22,799 nt of DNA, taken from contig CALALS010000002.1 in the NCBI GenBank assembly GCA_937925525.1, forward strand, positions 1-22,799, in the 5' to 3' direction. This stretch comes from an uncultured Flavobacteriales bacterium. GTDB taxonomy: Bacteria; Bacteroidota; Bacteroidia; Flavobacteriales_E; Vicingaceae. The position numbers and the translations under genes are program-made. Below, piece by piece: positions 1-8,548 of this stretch. Positions within the stretch are counted from its first letter, which is position 1. Every line of letters starts with the position of its first letter. The notes below the pieces were generated by a model. It worked only from the letters and a program-made list of their open reading frames with translations. It made no database searches and was not told the DNA's origin.

Positions 1-3000
1 CCATTGTTGGTTCCTGCCATACCTACGGCAGCATAATCAGACGTCCAGGTTTGTCCCGGTTCAACTACTGCTTCAATGTATTCATTTACTCTAGGGTTAG
101 GCACTCTCACCGCTAATTCAATTTCATGGGTAGCGGTTTTGTTTCCGCTTTTTACGGTAACTTTTACTTTTCCTTTGCCAATCTTTTCAGCCACTTTTAA
201 ATCAAAGTTGACTACCTTATCTCCTTCTTCGTCAAAAGAAATGGTTTGTGTGCTTCCGTTTTCTACTTTAAATAAGCTATTGGTTTGCACTTGTACTTGC
301 ACATTTTTCACGGATTTATCCATGGCAAACACCGTAACAGGAAGTTTTACTAATTCGGTTGGCCCTACTACTCTTGGTAAAGTAGCCAATACCATTAGCG
401 GCTTTTTCACAGGAGTTGTTTTTTCGGCAGAGCCGTAAGCTCCTTCATAACCTGCCACTACCATTGTACGCACAGAACCAACATAGTTCGGCATGATGAA
501 TTTGTGGGTATTGTTTTTACCTGCTTCTACCGTAAACGGCCCCATGAATTTTACCACAGGTTTAAAGCGGTTTACTTTACTTGCATCGTTAGGATTAGCG
601 GATTCGTCACCACCAAGTGCTAACAATCCAGCCATTTCACCGGAATAAGCACCCAATACATATTTATACATGTCCCAGGTTTTTACGCCTAAAGCTTCTT
701 TTGCATAGAAGTGCGACCAAGGGTCAGGAGTTTTAAAACGGGTTAAGTCTAAGAGACCTTCATCTACCACCGCAACGGTGTAAGTCATCTTTTTGCCTTT
801 TGCTTCTTTTACATTAATGACTACTTCTTTTTCAGGAGCTAATTCCTCAGGCATATTAATCACAGGCTCAAGATGTGTGTCAGGGTCTTCTACGCCTATT
901 CCTTGTACTCCGTACATTCTTATCGGTAAATCATTTTGAACACGAACATGCGGCTGAATAAGTGAAATGTGTACAAACACATTCGGAGCCATTTCAGGGG
1001 TGGTTTTAAACGTAAAAGTATTGCTTACTTCATTAGGTTTAACCCAGAAGCTTTCTACCACTTTAGAACCTGATTCAATGCTTACCAAGGCTCTTCCTTC
1101 TTTGAATTTAGGAAGCTCTACTTTTACTTCTTCACCTACATTGTATTTCTTTTTATCGGTAGAGAAAGTCAACATTTCTGCCCCTTCAGGATTGTCTTGT
1201 CCGGCATTGTTCCACCACCCTTTGTAGGTTACATAGAATAACTTACCGGTGCTGTGACCTGAAACAGGGTCAATTACACGGATTAATTTTCTACCGTATA
1301 GATTCTCCCCAAACTTAAGCTCATACATGGCTTTACCGTTTACGGTATTTACATAATCCGTCTTAATCAAATTAGCGGATTTATTGGAAACGTATCTTGC
1401 CAGGTCGTCTTCATTGCTTCTTTCCCACCACCATCTCCAACGTACATCATACACTTCTACTTTAACTCCGCTTCGGCTCACTCCTTTACCATCTTCATCT
1501 ACCGTTACAATAGGAATCATATTGGTTTCATTGGAATAAATAGCACCATTCCAACCTTTACCTTCAGGCACTTTTACCCCTGCATAACTGGTGTAAGGAG
1601 AATAATAAATGGTAAAATTATCTACACTAAAATCTCCGCCTTTTTCAAATACTCTGGTTTTGAAGTTAGCTTTTAGCATACCCGGTGCGTCATCCCCAAC
1701 TTTAATAGATGGAGAAAAAGAAGTCATACCGCTAGCATCCGTCATACCTTGATAAATGATTTTATCTTCGGCATAAAACGATTTAGAAGGGTCATCAAAA
1801 GAATAATCTTTATAGTTTTTGAATTCGGTAACACCACCTTTCAAACTTAACTCTACATCGGTTTTAAGGTTTTTGGCAATTGCACCGTGTAGCCACTTAG
1901 CTTGTATTTGACCTCTTCCGGTAGTAGAAGTAATTACATCTCCACCAAAGTCCAGATTAATCTTCAATCGGTTGGGTTTTACGGTTTCTACTTTTACTGT
2001 TTTAGTAAAGGAAGAGCCACCCACTTTTACTTTTGCCAGCCAGTTTCCGGTTTGGTCTGTTGCCAGCGTTGCCGTTCTGAAATCATAGAAACCATTTACT
2101 GAAGAAGTTTTAACTTTTCTTTGATAAAGCTGACTTTCGGGAGTATATAATTCAAAAACAACAGGAAGATTAGGTGGCAAGCTTTTGTTTTTATCTTCTA
2201 GGATAAACGATAGATAAAGTGAGTCTCCCGGTCTCCAAACACCTCTCTCTCCATAAATAAATCCTTTTACTCCTTTTTTCAATTCTTGTCCACCAATATC
2301 AAACATACTCATGGAAAGAGAAGAACCGTCATCTAATCTTAAATAGCCTCTTTGTTTTTCTTTTTTAGCCACCAATAAAAATGGTTTGTTTTTTAGCGGA
2401 ATGTTTACCATTCCTTCTCCATCGGTAGACTGTGATGCGATGAGTTGATTTTGATAATTGTATATTTCAATGGAAACACCGGACATTGGCTCGGCTGTTT
2501 TTATATCGGTAACGGCAACATTTACAAACTGACCGTCAGCTCCTTTAGCTATAATTCCTAAATCAGAAGCAAATACGTTTTTAGTTACCGAGCGACCGCT
2601 GGCTAAGTAATATGATTTAGAGCAAGGGTTATCACGCTCTTCCCATTCGTAATCATCCCAATAGTAGTAGTCTTCATCATCGTAATAATCCCAATAATAA
2701 TCATTCGGGCCATCATATTTAGCCATTTCTCTGTCTTCGGTTTCATACTCATCCTCTACTACATCAGCATTATCACAAGGGTAAAGTGACTGAGATTGTT
2801 TAAAGCTTAGTTGAATTCTGTAAATCGCTCCGGGTTCTACTTCTATTAACTTAGCTAAGTCTAAAGAAAAAGTATTCCAGGCACCGTAATCAATAGGTTT
2901 TTGACTTATTAATTGCACTTCTTTTTTGTAAACAATTCTCCCTACTCTGGTCATTTCTCTGCTACCGTCATATTGGTTTACTTGAAAAAACTGCGCGACA

Positions 3001-4127
3001 TTGTCTTCAAATACTTTAATGATTTTTACATCAACTGCCTTTAGGTCAACCGCTTTAACAGGATAGATCAAACCGTTAGTCCTTGGAAGTATCACCCCAT
3101 CATCAATAGCTTCAATGGCAGGCTTTATATTAGTGAAAGTTACTACTCGCTGAAACTTTTCCATTAAATTATAATCCAATGTATTTTTTACACCTGTCTC
3201 AACTACAATGGTGTGTTCACCTGTAAGCCTACTGGAAGGGTAAACATGCACATCATTTCTATCTACTGATATTCGTATGTTTTCATCTGATTTAAAGTAA
3301 ATCAATCCATCTAAGTTTTGATTTCGTTTGAGTGGGTCAGAAAAATGTAGGGTTAAATACTGTTCCGGTTGTTGGTTTACCGTAGTGTTCATCACCATAA
3401 ATTCATCTAAAGCCGGAATAGTAATTACTTCTTCGCCATTATCTTCAGCACCAATATCTTCTCCGGTCCAAGAAATAACAATCTCTCCTCTTTTTTCTCC
3501 TCTGTGAATACTATCCACAGAAAACTCATGAGATTTTCCATCTTGAAAATGCTCCCAGGTAAGTTTAAGTTTTTTCCCGTTTTGAGTAGCTACCACTACC
3601 TTTTCAATGGTTTCAATATCGGCAACATCAGCTGTTTGAAGTTTACAAAATACTTGCTGCCATTTTAACTCATCATCATCATAAGCACGCATACCGTTAA
3701 ATTGCGTAAATATGGCTTGCTGCATGGTTTGAAATTGAAACTTAAACTCTTCTAAGTCACTCTCCACTTTTACAATTTCACCTAACTCAAACGTTGCGGT
3801 GTATAATTGGCCGGAAGGTAATCTGTTCTCTGGTCTGAACTCTATGGTTCTATTATCAATCCATCTAGTAGTTCCGTCAATATCAGGACTAAAGTCAAAA
3901 AGCTCATCAATTTCTTCTGAGTTCATTGTTTCTTCAGACACTTCATCCATTAAACGAATTTGAATAGTAGAGCTGTTAGAAATAATTCCGGAAGTATATC
4001 CTGAAATGTACCCGGTAAAAGCAGGATTTATTTCGATGATTTCATCATCACTGCATCTTACAAAGATTAAAATCAGTGCAATAAAAAGAAGTGATGTTTT
4101 ATTTCTAAATAGCTTACTTAATGACAT
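1..4127 (-). CDS. Alpha-2-macroglobulin family lipoprotein (partial, C-terminus off the left edge)
   Basis: About 1375 codons are open from the ATG at 4127 to the window edge with no stop, so the C-terminal part is missing. Bacterial alpha-2-macroglobulins are envelope proteins thought to trap proteases. I see an N-terminal hydrophobic segment ending in Cys25 followed by SDDE (lipoprotein, probably surface exported). An MG2/MG3-like strand YGERGVWRPGDSLYL lies near residues 620-635. The bait-region domain motif ALVSIESG is followed by VAVVDEGLLDLTRFKTPDP near 1115-1135, and an A2M-domain stretch with MPNYVGSVRTMVVAGYEG near 1200-1225. An Asp/Glu/Tyr/Trp-rich loop lies between Cys451 and Cys502. 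The thioester domain region is outside the window, so presence of a CxEQ thioester is unknown. In many bacteria this gene sits beside pbpC (penicillin-binding protein 1C). None is upstream here, and the downstream side is not visible. It is divergent from tRNA-His. Family assignment is firm; surface location is inferred. Confidence 0.93.
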   Translation of the reverse strand, partial: MSLSKLFRNKTSLLFIALILIFVRCSDDEIIEINPAFTGYISGYTSGIISNSSTIQIRLMDEVSEETMNSEEIDELFDFSPDIDGTTRWIDNRTIEFRPENRLPSGQLYTATFELGEIVKVESDLEEFKFQFQTMQQAIFTQFNGMRAYDDDELKWQQVFCKLQTADVADIETIEKVVVATQNGKKLKLTWEHFQDGKSHEFSVDSIHRGEKRGEIVISWTGEDIGAEDNGEEVITIPALDEFMVMNTTVNQQPEQYLTLHFSDPLKRNQNLDGLIYFKSDENIRISVDRNDVHVYPSSRLTGEHTIVVETGVKNTLDYNLMEKFQRVVTFTNIKPAIEAIDDGVILPRTNGLIYPVKAVDLKAVDVKIIKVFEDNVAQFFQVNQYDGSREMTRVGRIVYKKEVQLISQKPIDYGAWNTFSLDLAKLIEVEPGAIYRIQLSFKQSQSLYPCDNADVVEDEYETEDREMAKYDGPNDYYWDYYDDEDYYYWDDYEWEERDNPCSKSYYLASGRSVTKNVFASDLGIIAKGADGQFVNVAVTDIKTAEPMSGVSIEIYNYQNQLIASQSTDGEGMVNIPLKNKPFLLVAKKEKQRGYLRLDDGSSLSMSMFDIGGQELKKGVKGFIYGERGVWRPGDSLYLSFILEDKNKSLPPNLPVVFELYTPESQLYQRKVKTSSVNGFYDFRTATLATDQTGNWLAKVKVGGSSFTKTVKVETVKPNRLKINLDFGGDVITSTTGRGQIQAKWLHGAIAKNLKTDVELSLKGGVTEFKNYKDYSFDDPSKSFYAEDKIIYQGMTDASGMTSFSPSIKVGDDAPGMLKANFKTRVFEKGGDFSVDNFTIYYSPYTSYAGVKVPEGKGWNGAIYSNETNMIPIVTVDEDGKGVSRSGVKVEVYDVRWRWWWERSNEDDLARYVSNKSANLIKTDYVNTVNGKAMYELKFGENLYGRKLIRVIDPVSGHSTGKLFYVTYKGWWNNAGQDNPEGAEMLTFSTDKKKYNVGEEVKVELPKFKEGRALVSIESGSKVVESFWVKPNEVSNTFTFKTTPEMAPNVFVHISLIQPHVRVQNDLPIRMYGVQGIGVEDPDTHLEPVINMPEELAPEKEVVINVKEAKGKKMTYTVAVVDEGLLDLTRFKTPDPWSHFYAKEALGVKTWDMYKYVLGAYSGEMAGLLALGGDESANPNDASKVNRFKPVVKFMGPFTVEAGKNNTHKFIMPNYVGSVRTMVVAGYEGAYGSAEKTTPVKKPLMVLATLPRVVGPTELVKLPVTVFAMDKSVKNVQVQVQTNSLFKVENGSTQTISFDEEGDKVVNFDLKVAEKIGKGKVKVTVKSGNKTATHEIELAVRVPNPRVNEYIEAVVEPGQTWTSDYAAVGMAGTNN

Positions 4128-4196
4128 GTTGTATGGTTTTTTGAATTTATAAATCTCTAATACTCAATAAAATTAAACTAAATTCTGTAGAGTACT

Positions 4197-4204
4197 CAAA
4201 AATA
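4197..4204 (-). promoter_or_regulatory. Candidate -7 element for the A2M-family gene
   Basis: Read on the minus strand, 4204-4197 is TATTTTTG, an exact fit to the Bacteroidetes -7 consensus TAnnTTTG. The -33 region at the expected 19-nt spacing (around 4224-4228) is only a partial match. It would give a leader of about 60 nt before the ATG at 4127. An 8-bp palindrome GAGTACTC (4190-4197) overlaps its downstream end. Confidence 0.4.
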
Positions 4205-4280
4205 TAAAACTCTGTAAACTAATTTCACTTTTTTGAATCTATTTAAATGCATAATTTAGATTATTCAACAATTGATTTTT

Positions 4281-4311
4281 TTTGTAAATCCATAATTGAA
4301 GTATATATTTG
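4281..4311 (+). promoter_or_regulatory. Bacteroidetes-type promoter of tRNA-His
   Basis: TTTG at 4281-4284 and TATATTTG at 4304-4311 match the -33 (TTTG) and -7 (TAnnTTTG) elements of the Bacteroidetes primary sigma factor exactly, separated by 19 nt. The predicted start near 4315-4319 leaves roughly 10 nt of 5' leader before the tRNA. This is the cleanest promoter in the window. Confidence 0.75.
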
Positions 4312-4327
4312 CAGCCTCAAATTACAC

Positions 4328-4402
4328 GGTGGTTGTAGCTCAGTTGGTTAGAGTAGTGGTTTGTGGTACCATTGGTCGTGGGTTCGAATCCCATCAGCCA
4401 CC
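4328..4402 (+). tRNA. tRNA-His (anticodon GTG)
   Basis: The cloverleaf folds by eye. The acceptor stem is GTGGTTG (4329-4335) with CAGCCAC (4395-4401), containing one G-U pair. The D stem is GCTC/GAGT, the anticodon stem GTGGT/ACCAT with loop TTGTGGT, and the T arm GTGGG-TTCGAAT-CCCAT. The anticodon GTG is at 4363-4365. The extra G at 4328 (G-1) can pair with C73 at 4402, the identity pair read by histidyl-tRNA synthetase, which confirms the His assignment independently of the anticodon. The 3' CCA is not encoded. The gene has its own promoter and terminator, so it is a single-gene transcript. Confidence 0.97.
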
Positions 4403-4405
4403 CTT

Positions 4406-4438
4406 AAAAGAGCAAGTATTTCCTACTTGCTCTTTTTT
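4406..4438 (+). terminator. Intrinsic terminator after tRNA-His
   Basis: A perfect 13-bp inverted repeat (4406-4418 with 4424-4436), core AGAGCAAGTA/TACTTGCTCT, has a 5-nt loop TTTCC and ends in a run of T. It lies 3 nt after the tRNA and separates the tRNA transcript from the phosphatase gene at 4473, which therefore needs its own promoter. Confidence 0.9.
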
Positions 4439-4460
4439 ATTTCTCTAAAAAGAATATTCT

Positions 4461-4468
4461 TAAGTTTG
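4461..4468 (+). promoter_or_regulatory. Candidate -7 element just upstream of the TPR-phosphatase gene
   Basis: TAAGTTTG fits TAnnTTTG exactly and lies between the tRNA terminator and the ATG at 4473. No TTTG is seen 19 nt upstream; the sequence there is the T tract of the terminator. If real, transcription would begin at or within a few bases of the start codon, giving a leaderless or nearly leaderless mRNA. Confidence 0.3.
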
Positions 4469-4472
4469 TTAC

Positions 4473-6563
4473 ATGCAATTTAGGTTAAGTCTATTATTCT
4501 TTTGTCTTTCATGTACATTCTTATGTCCAGGGAATAGCCAAATTGACTCTCTATTAAGTGCTTTAAACAATGGAAAGTTAAGCAATGAGGAAAAGGTTAA
4601 TACCTATTGTAGGTTAGCTAATGAAAATTCTAAAATAGACAGCTTCAAAACTTCAATCCATTTTTACAATGAAGCGCTTAATTTATCTAATCAGCTAAAT
4701 AATGATAGTTTAAAGGTTGAAGTACTAAATTACATGTTTAACTTCTATTTTTATACAAAAGCACGAGATATAAAAAAAGCGAAGGAACTTCTACAAGAAA
4801 TTATTGAAATAAATGAAAAAAATGGCACCACTATTTTACTTGCTGAGTCTTACCAGAGACTTTCTACTTTTTTGAGAGATGAAGGACAATTGAGTGAAGC
4901 TGTAGTCTTAAACTCAAAAGCCTTTGAATTATTTGAAAAAGAAAATGATAAAAGGGGATTAGCGGGCTGCTATAATCAATATGCCATTTTAGCTAACTTA
5001 GAGAATAAAAGAGAATTGACTTTAAAATATTTCCTAAAAGCAAATAGCATTTTTAAACAAATAGGTGATGAGAACTCGGAAGCGAGATTGTCAACCAATA
5101 TTGGTAAAATGTATTTCTATTTGGGATTAAGAGATTCTTCTGACAAATATTTTGATAGATCAATAGAAATATGGAATAAATTGGGACGAAAAGATTTAAT
5201 GGCTGTTACTCTACTAAACTTATCTCAGATTTACAGTGCTGAAGGTGAAAATCAGGACTTAAATTATGCCAAGAAACTATTGGAAGAGGCAAAAGAGAGC
5301 TTTATTAAGATAAAAGACAATAAATATTTGATTGATGTATATATTGCTTTAGCAAACGTTGAGAGGTCACAAAATAAAATTGTGAAAGCAATATTTTATA
5401 TGAAAAAGGCTATTGAGTTAGCTGAAGCTGAAAGTTACAACAAGGTATTAGAAGATAGTTATTTACATATTTCAAGAATGTATGTTGCTCTTAATGATTA
5501 TAAAAATGCTTATGAAAATATTGCGAAATATGTTAATTTAAATAATGAACTAGACTCCATTTCAAAAGCGGAAGAACTAGCTAGGCTTCAAATACAATTT
5601 GATACTAATGAAAAGGAAAAAGAAATTGAAAGCCTTAAAAAAGATAAAGAGGTAAGTGATTTAACTATTGCCAAGCAAGAAAGAGAACAAATAATGGCTT
5701 TGCTTGGTATATTATTGGTTGTCGCTATTGCCGTATTTATTTTTATCGGATACAGAAATAAGGCTAAGCTTAATTCAGAGCTTACCGAAAAAAACATTGT
5801 TATTCAAGAAAAGAATAAAGAGATATTAGATAGTATTACTTATGCAAAGAGGCTCCAAGAAGCAATACTCCCTCCTACCAAATTGGTCAAAGAATGGTTG
5901 CCCGAAAGCTTTATTTTCTATAAACCAAAAGATATAGTAAGTGGTGACTTTTATTGGATGGAAAGCATTCATGATAAAATTTATTTTGCAGCCATTGATT
6001 GCACCGGTCATGGCGTGCCCGGAGCTATGGTAAGTCTGGTTGGACACAATGCTATTAATAGGTGTATTAAAGAATTTAACCTAACTAAACCATCCGAAAT
6101 TCTTGACAAACTATCGTATTTAGTTGAAGAGTCATTGAGTAAAAGTAATGAAGAGGTTAAAGACGGTATGGATATTTCGCTATGTGCGTTAGACTTGAAA
6201 ACATACTCCATTGAATTTTCAGGTGCCAATAATCCTTTATGGGTGTTGAGAGATAGTGAGTTGATTGAAATAAAGGGAGATAAACAGCCTATTGGCAAAC
6301 ACATTGAGAGGAAAGCATTTACTAACCACCAAATTACACTTCAAAAAAATGATTCAGTTTATTTATTCACGGATGGTTATGCTGACCAATTTGGTGGAGA
6401 AAAGGGAAAAAAGTTTAAATACTCTCAGTTTAAAGAACTATTGATTTCAATTCAAAATGAGTCAATGGAAAAACAAAGAGAATTGATATCTGAAAGCTTT
6501 GAAAGCTGGAAAGGCAAACTAGAACAGCTAGATGATGTATGTGTAATAGGTGTTAGGGTTTAA
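4473..6563 (+). CDS. TPR-repeat sensor fused to a SpoIIE/PP2C-type serine phosphatase
   Basis: This is a 696-aa membrane protein. Residues 1-22 are a signal peptide with predicted cleavage before Gln23. Residues about 30-365 are helical TPR-like repeats, expected in the periplasm. A charged coiled coil (about 374-405) leads into one transmembrane helix (about 408-426), then a second short coiled coil (430-455). Residues about 450-696 form a SpoIIE phosphatase domain expected in the cytoplasm. Metal-site motifs are all present: SGDFYW (490-495), AIDCTGHGVPGAM (507-519), TDGYADQFG (633-641) and the final DDVCVIGV (687-694). The domain should be catalytically competent. The family dephosphorylates Ser/Thr-phosphorylated partners, often anti-sigma-factor antagonists, but no such partner is encoded nearby, so the substrate is unknown. 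It converges on the 661-aa gene with a 4-bp overlap. The start is supported by the signal peptide. Confidence 0.92.
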   Translation: MQFRLSLLFFCLSCTFLCPGNSQIDSLLSALNNGKLSNEEKVNTYCRLANENSKIDSFKTSIHFYNEALNLSNQLNNDSLKVEVLNYMFNFYFYTKARDIKKAKELLQEIIEINEKNGTTILLAESYQRLSTFLRDEGQLSEAVVLNSKAFELFEKENDKRGLAGCYNQYAILANLENKRELTLKYFLKANSIFKQIGDENSEARLSTNIGKMYFYLGLRDSSDKYFDRSIEIWNKLGRKDLMAVTLLNLSQIYSAEGENQDLNYAKKLLEEAKESFIKIKDNKYLIDVYIALANVERSQNKIVKAIFYMKKAIELAEAESYNKVLEDSYLHISRMYVALNDYKNAYENIAKYVNLNNELDSISKAEELARLQIQFDTNEKEKEIESLKKDKEVSDLTIAKQEREQIMALLGILLVVAIAVFIFIGYRNKAKLNSELTEKNIVIQEKNKEILDSITYAKRLQEAILPPTKLVKEWLPESFIFYKPKDIVSGDFYWMESIHDKIYFAAIDCTGHGVPGAMVSLVGHNAINRCIKEFNLTKPSEILDKLSYLVEESLSKSNEEVKDGMDISLCALDLKTYSIEFSGANNPLWVLRDSELIEIKGDKQPIGKHIERKAFTNHQITLQKNDSVYLFTDGYADQFGGEKGKKFKYSQFKELLISIQNESMEKQRELISESFESWKGKLEQLDDVCVIGVRV

Positions 6564-8545
6564 TTTTGCTTTTCAATAAATAATATTTTTTTGTTAAAAT
6601 CAGCTGCTGCATTTATTACGCTTCTATACTCTTCATATTGTTCTATTGGGTAAGTTATTTGCTTATAATATTCATCAATAATAACTTTAATTTTTCCGTC
6701 CTTTAAAACTTCGTACTTAGAGGTAAAAGCCATTGTTCTTTCGTTATTATCAATATGAAACACATCCATTTTTAAATCATCTAGATTTACAATTTTATAC
6801 CCACTTGGAATACTAAATACTATTTCTCTGTGGTAAGATCGATTAAAATCATTCTCAACTCTAAATTTACGATCCTTATCACTATACATTTCCTGCTGAG
6901 GCCCAATCATTTCACCAATTTTAAAAAGAAATTTAGGACCTGCATTTTCAATAAAAGACTGTGAAGTAAAGCTGGCGCTAGCAGTAAGAGGGTTAAGGCC
7001 AAAATTCACTGCGCCTTTGTTTTCTACCTTAACATCTTTCACTTCTACATCTTTAGTTATGAAATCAAGCAAGGATTCATCTAACTCTTTTTCTTGGTCT
7101 TCATCCATATAGTCATAAATATTTTGGGTAGAAGAAGCATAATATCCATGTGCCCTAGTTTCAATTGAAATATTCATATCCTGAATATCATCAGAAAAAT
7201 CTGCGGTAATATACATGTTGCTATAGGTTGCTGAATGTGGCAACGGTTCAATAAACTTTATTTTACCGGCACCGCTTTTAAAGTCTCCTAATTCAACGGG
7301 TATGATATACAAGGCGTCTGTATAAGTTAGTTCTGAAGGAATGTAATTGTATCTGGAAAATAAGTCTGTAGGAGATATATGTACTTTTAGTTCAGGTAGG
7401 TAAATTAAATACTCATCTAAAAACAAATAAGCTTCAATTTTTTTATCAAAGGTATCTTCAAATCTATCACAAGTTAAAACTAACTGATGCTCAAGATTAA
7501 TCAGCGTGAATAAGGCGGCATACATTTTAACCATGCCTGCCTCACTACAAAACTTGTTTGTTTTTATAAAGTCAAGGTTGTTTAATCCTTGAATAGATGA
7601 TTTTATTACAGTAAAGGTTTTCTTAAGGTGATTTTCTATTTTTCTAACTTTTTGCTCATCAGAGTCATCTTTTTCAAGTTTTACATCTTTTAGTACAGAC
7701 TTAGCCGCTTTTAGTTCTGCTTTAGTAACCTGATTATACATTTGGTCATAAATTAGCTCAGAAACAAGTCCGTAATTAATTACGTTGGATTTATTTTGAA
7801 ATGAATTCCTATCTAATTTATATACCACTCTCATTAAATTGGATTTATAAGCAGCAAAAGGTTCATCATCAACTCCCGGTATTGAGTCTAAGAGTACACT
7901 TAATGTATTTTGACCGTATTCATTTGTGTCTGCTTTTAAGTCTGGTAATCCGTTGTAGCTAACAGAAGTAAAAAAAAGATTTTTAGGAGATGTGATGCAA
8001 AATGAGACATTCTTTTTTAAAATATCAGACTGTAAATAGTTTGAATTTCCTGTGTAGCTGGGTGAAATTTTAAGCACGTAATAAAATTCAATTTCATTCC
8101 CTAATTCTATACCATCAATAGCAAAATACCTATAGTTTTTATTAGTTTCTTCGTCTTTCGATTCTTTAATATCACTCTTATCCAATTCTTTTACTTTTCC
8201 ATTGCTTGAAATAACCCTTGCTCTTTCCTGAATAACTTCAGTTCCTTCGTTAATAGGTATATAAATTTTATTATTCGCTTCAATAGCATCATTAGAATTT
8301 ACTTTAATAATATTGTGAAAAAGCTTGTATTCATTAAGACTTCCTAAATCATCATAAAAAAACTCGAGCTCATAGTTTTGTTTTAAAACAACTTCAGAGT
8401 CCTTCATTTCTTCCTCTGTAAGATTATGGAAAGTTGGCTTTTCATCCCAAGTGTACTTATCTAATTTAGTAGGCACTTTCTGAGAGAAAAGTTGGGTTGT
8501 GATTAGTGTAAAAAGAAATATATTAATCAAATTTCTAGTCTTCAT
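6560..8545 (-). CDS. Exported DUF3857/transglutaminase-fold protein, probably catalytically inactive
   Basis: This is a 661-aa protein with a signal peptide (1-21, cleavage before Gln22). A DUF3857-like beta domain covers about residues 55-240, including RARVISSNGKVKELDKSD near 108-125. A transglutaminase-like core (about 295-400) and a beta-rich C-terminal region follow. The core contains NKFCSEAGMVKMYAALF, where Cys333 aligns with the nucleophile of the neighbour (YGDCKDMANLIV). The segment that should carry the catalytic His and Asp reads KKIEAYLFLDEYLIYLPEL, with neither residue in place. I infer a non-catalytic paralogue, perhaps a binding or scaffold partner. It is last in a three-gene operon, its ATG 3 nt after the upstream stop. 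Its stop shares the palindrome TTAA with the stop of the convergent phosphatase gene. Confidence 0.85.
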   Translation of the reverse strand: MKTRNLINIFLFTLITTQLFSQKVPTKLDKYTWDEKPTFHNLTEEEMKDSEVVLKQNYELEFFYDDLGSLNEYKLFHNIIKVNSNDAIEANNKIYIPINEGTEVIQERARVISSNGKVKELDKSDIKESKDEETNKNYRYFAIDGIELGNEIEFYYVLKISPSYTGNSNYLQSDILKKNVSFCITSPKNLFFTSVSYNGLPDLKADTNEYGQNTLSVLLDSIPGVDDEPFAAYKSNLMRVVYKLDRNSFQNKSNVINYGLVSELIYDQMYNQVTKAELKAAKSVLKDVKLEKDDSDEQKVRKIENHLKKTFTVIKSSIQGLNNLDFIKTNKFCSEAGMVKMYAALFTLINLEHQLVLTCDRFEDTFDKKIEAYLFLDEYLIYLPELKVHISPTDLFSRYNYIPSELTYTDALYIIPVELGDFKSGAGKIKFIEPLPHSATYSNMYITADFSDDIQDMNISIETRAHGYYASSTQNIYDYMDEDQEKELDESLLDFITKDVEVKDVKVENKGAVNFGLNPLTASASFTSQSFIENAGPKFLFKIGEMIGPQQEMYSDKDRKFRVENDFNRSYHREIVFSIPSGYKIVNLDDLKMDVFHIDNNERTMAFTSKYEVLKDGKIKVIIDEYYKQITYPIEQYEEYRSVINAAADFNKKILFIEKQN

Positions 8546-8548
8546 ATT

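Noticed and set aside
76..2102. Plus-strand open frames at 76-438, 967-1227 and 1902-2102
   Set aside because: They lie antisense to the A2M-family gene, whose reading frame gives a continuous protein with recognisable motifs; the plus-strand products have low-complexity Thr/Ser/Phe composition and no recognisable family.
5588..6304. Minus-strand open frames under the TPR-phosphatase gene
   Set aside because: They are shadows of a well-supported phosphatase domain with all metal-site motifs in the plus frame.
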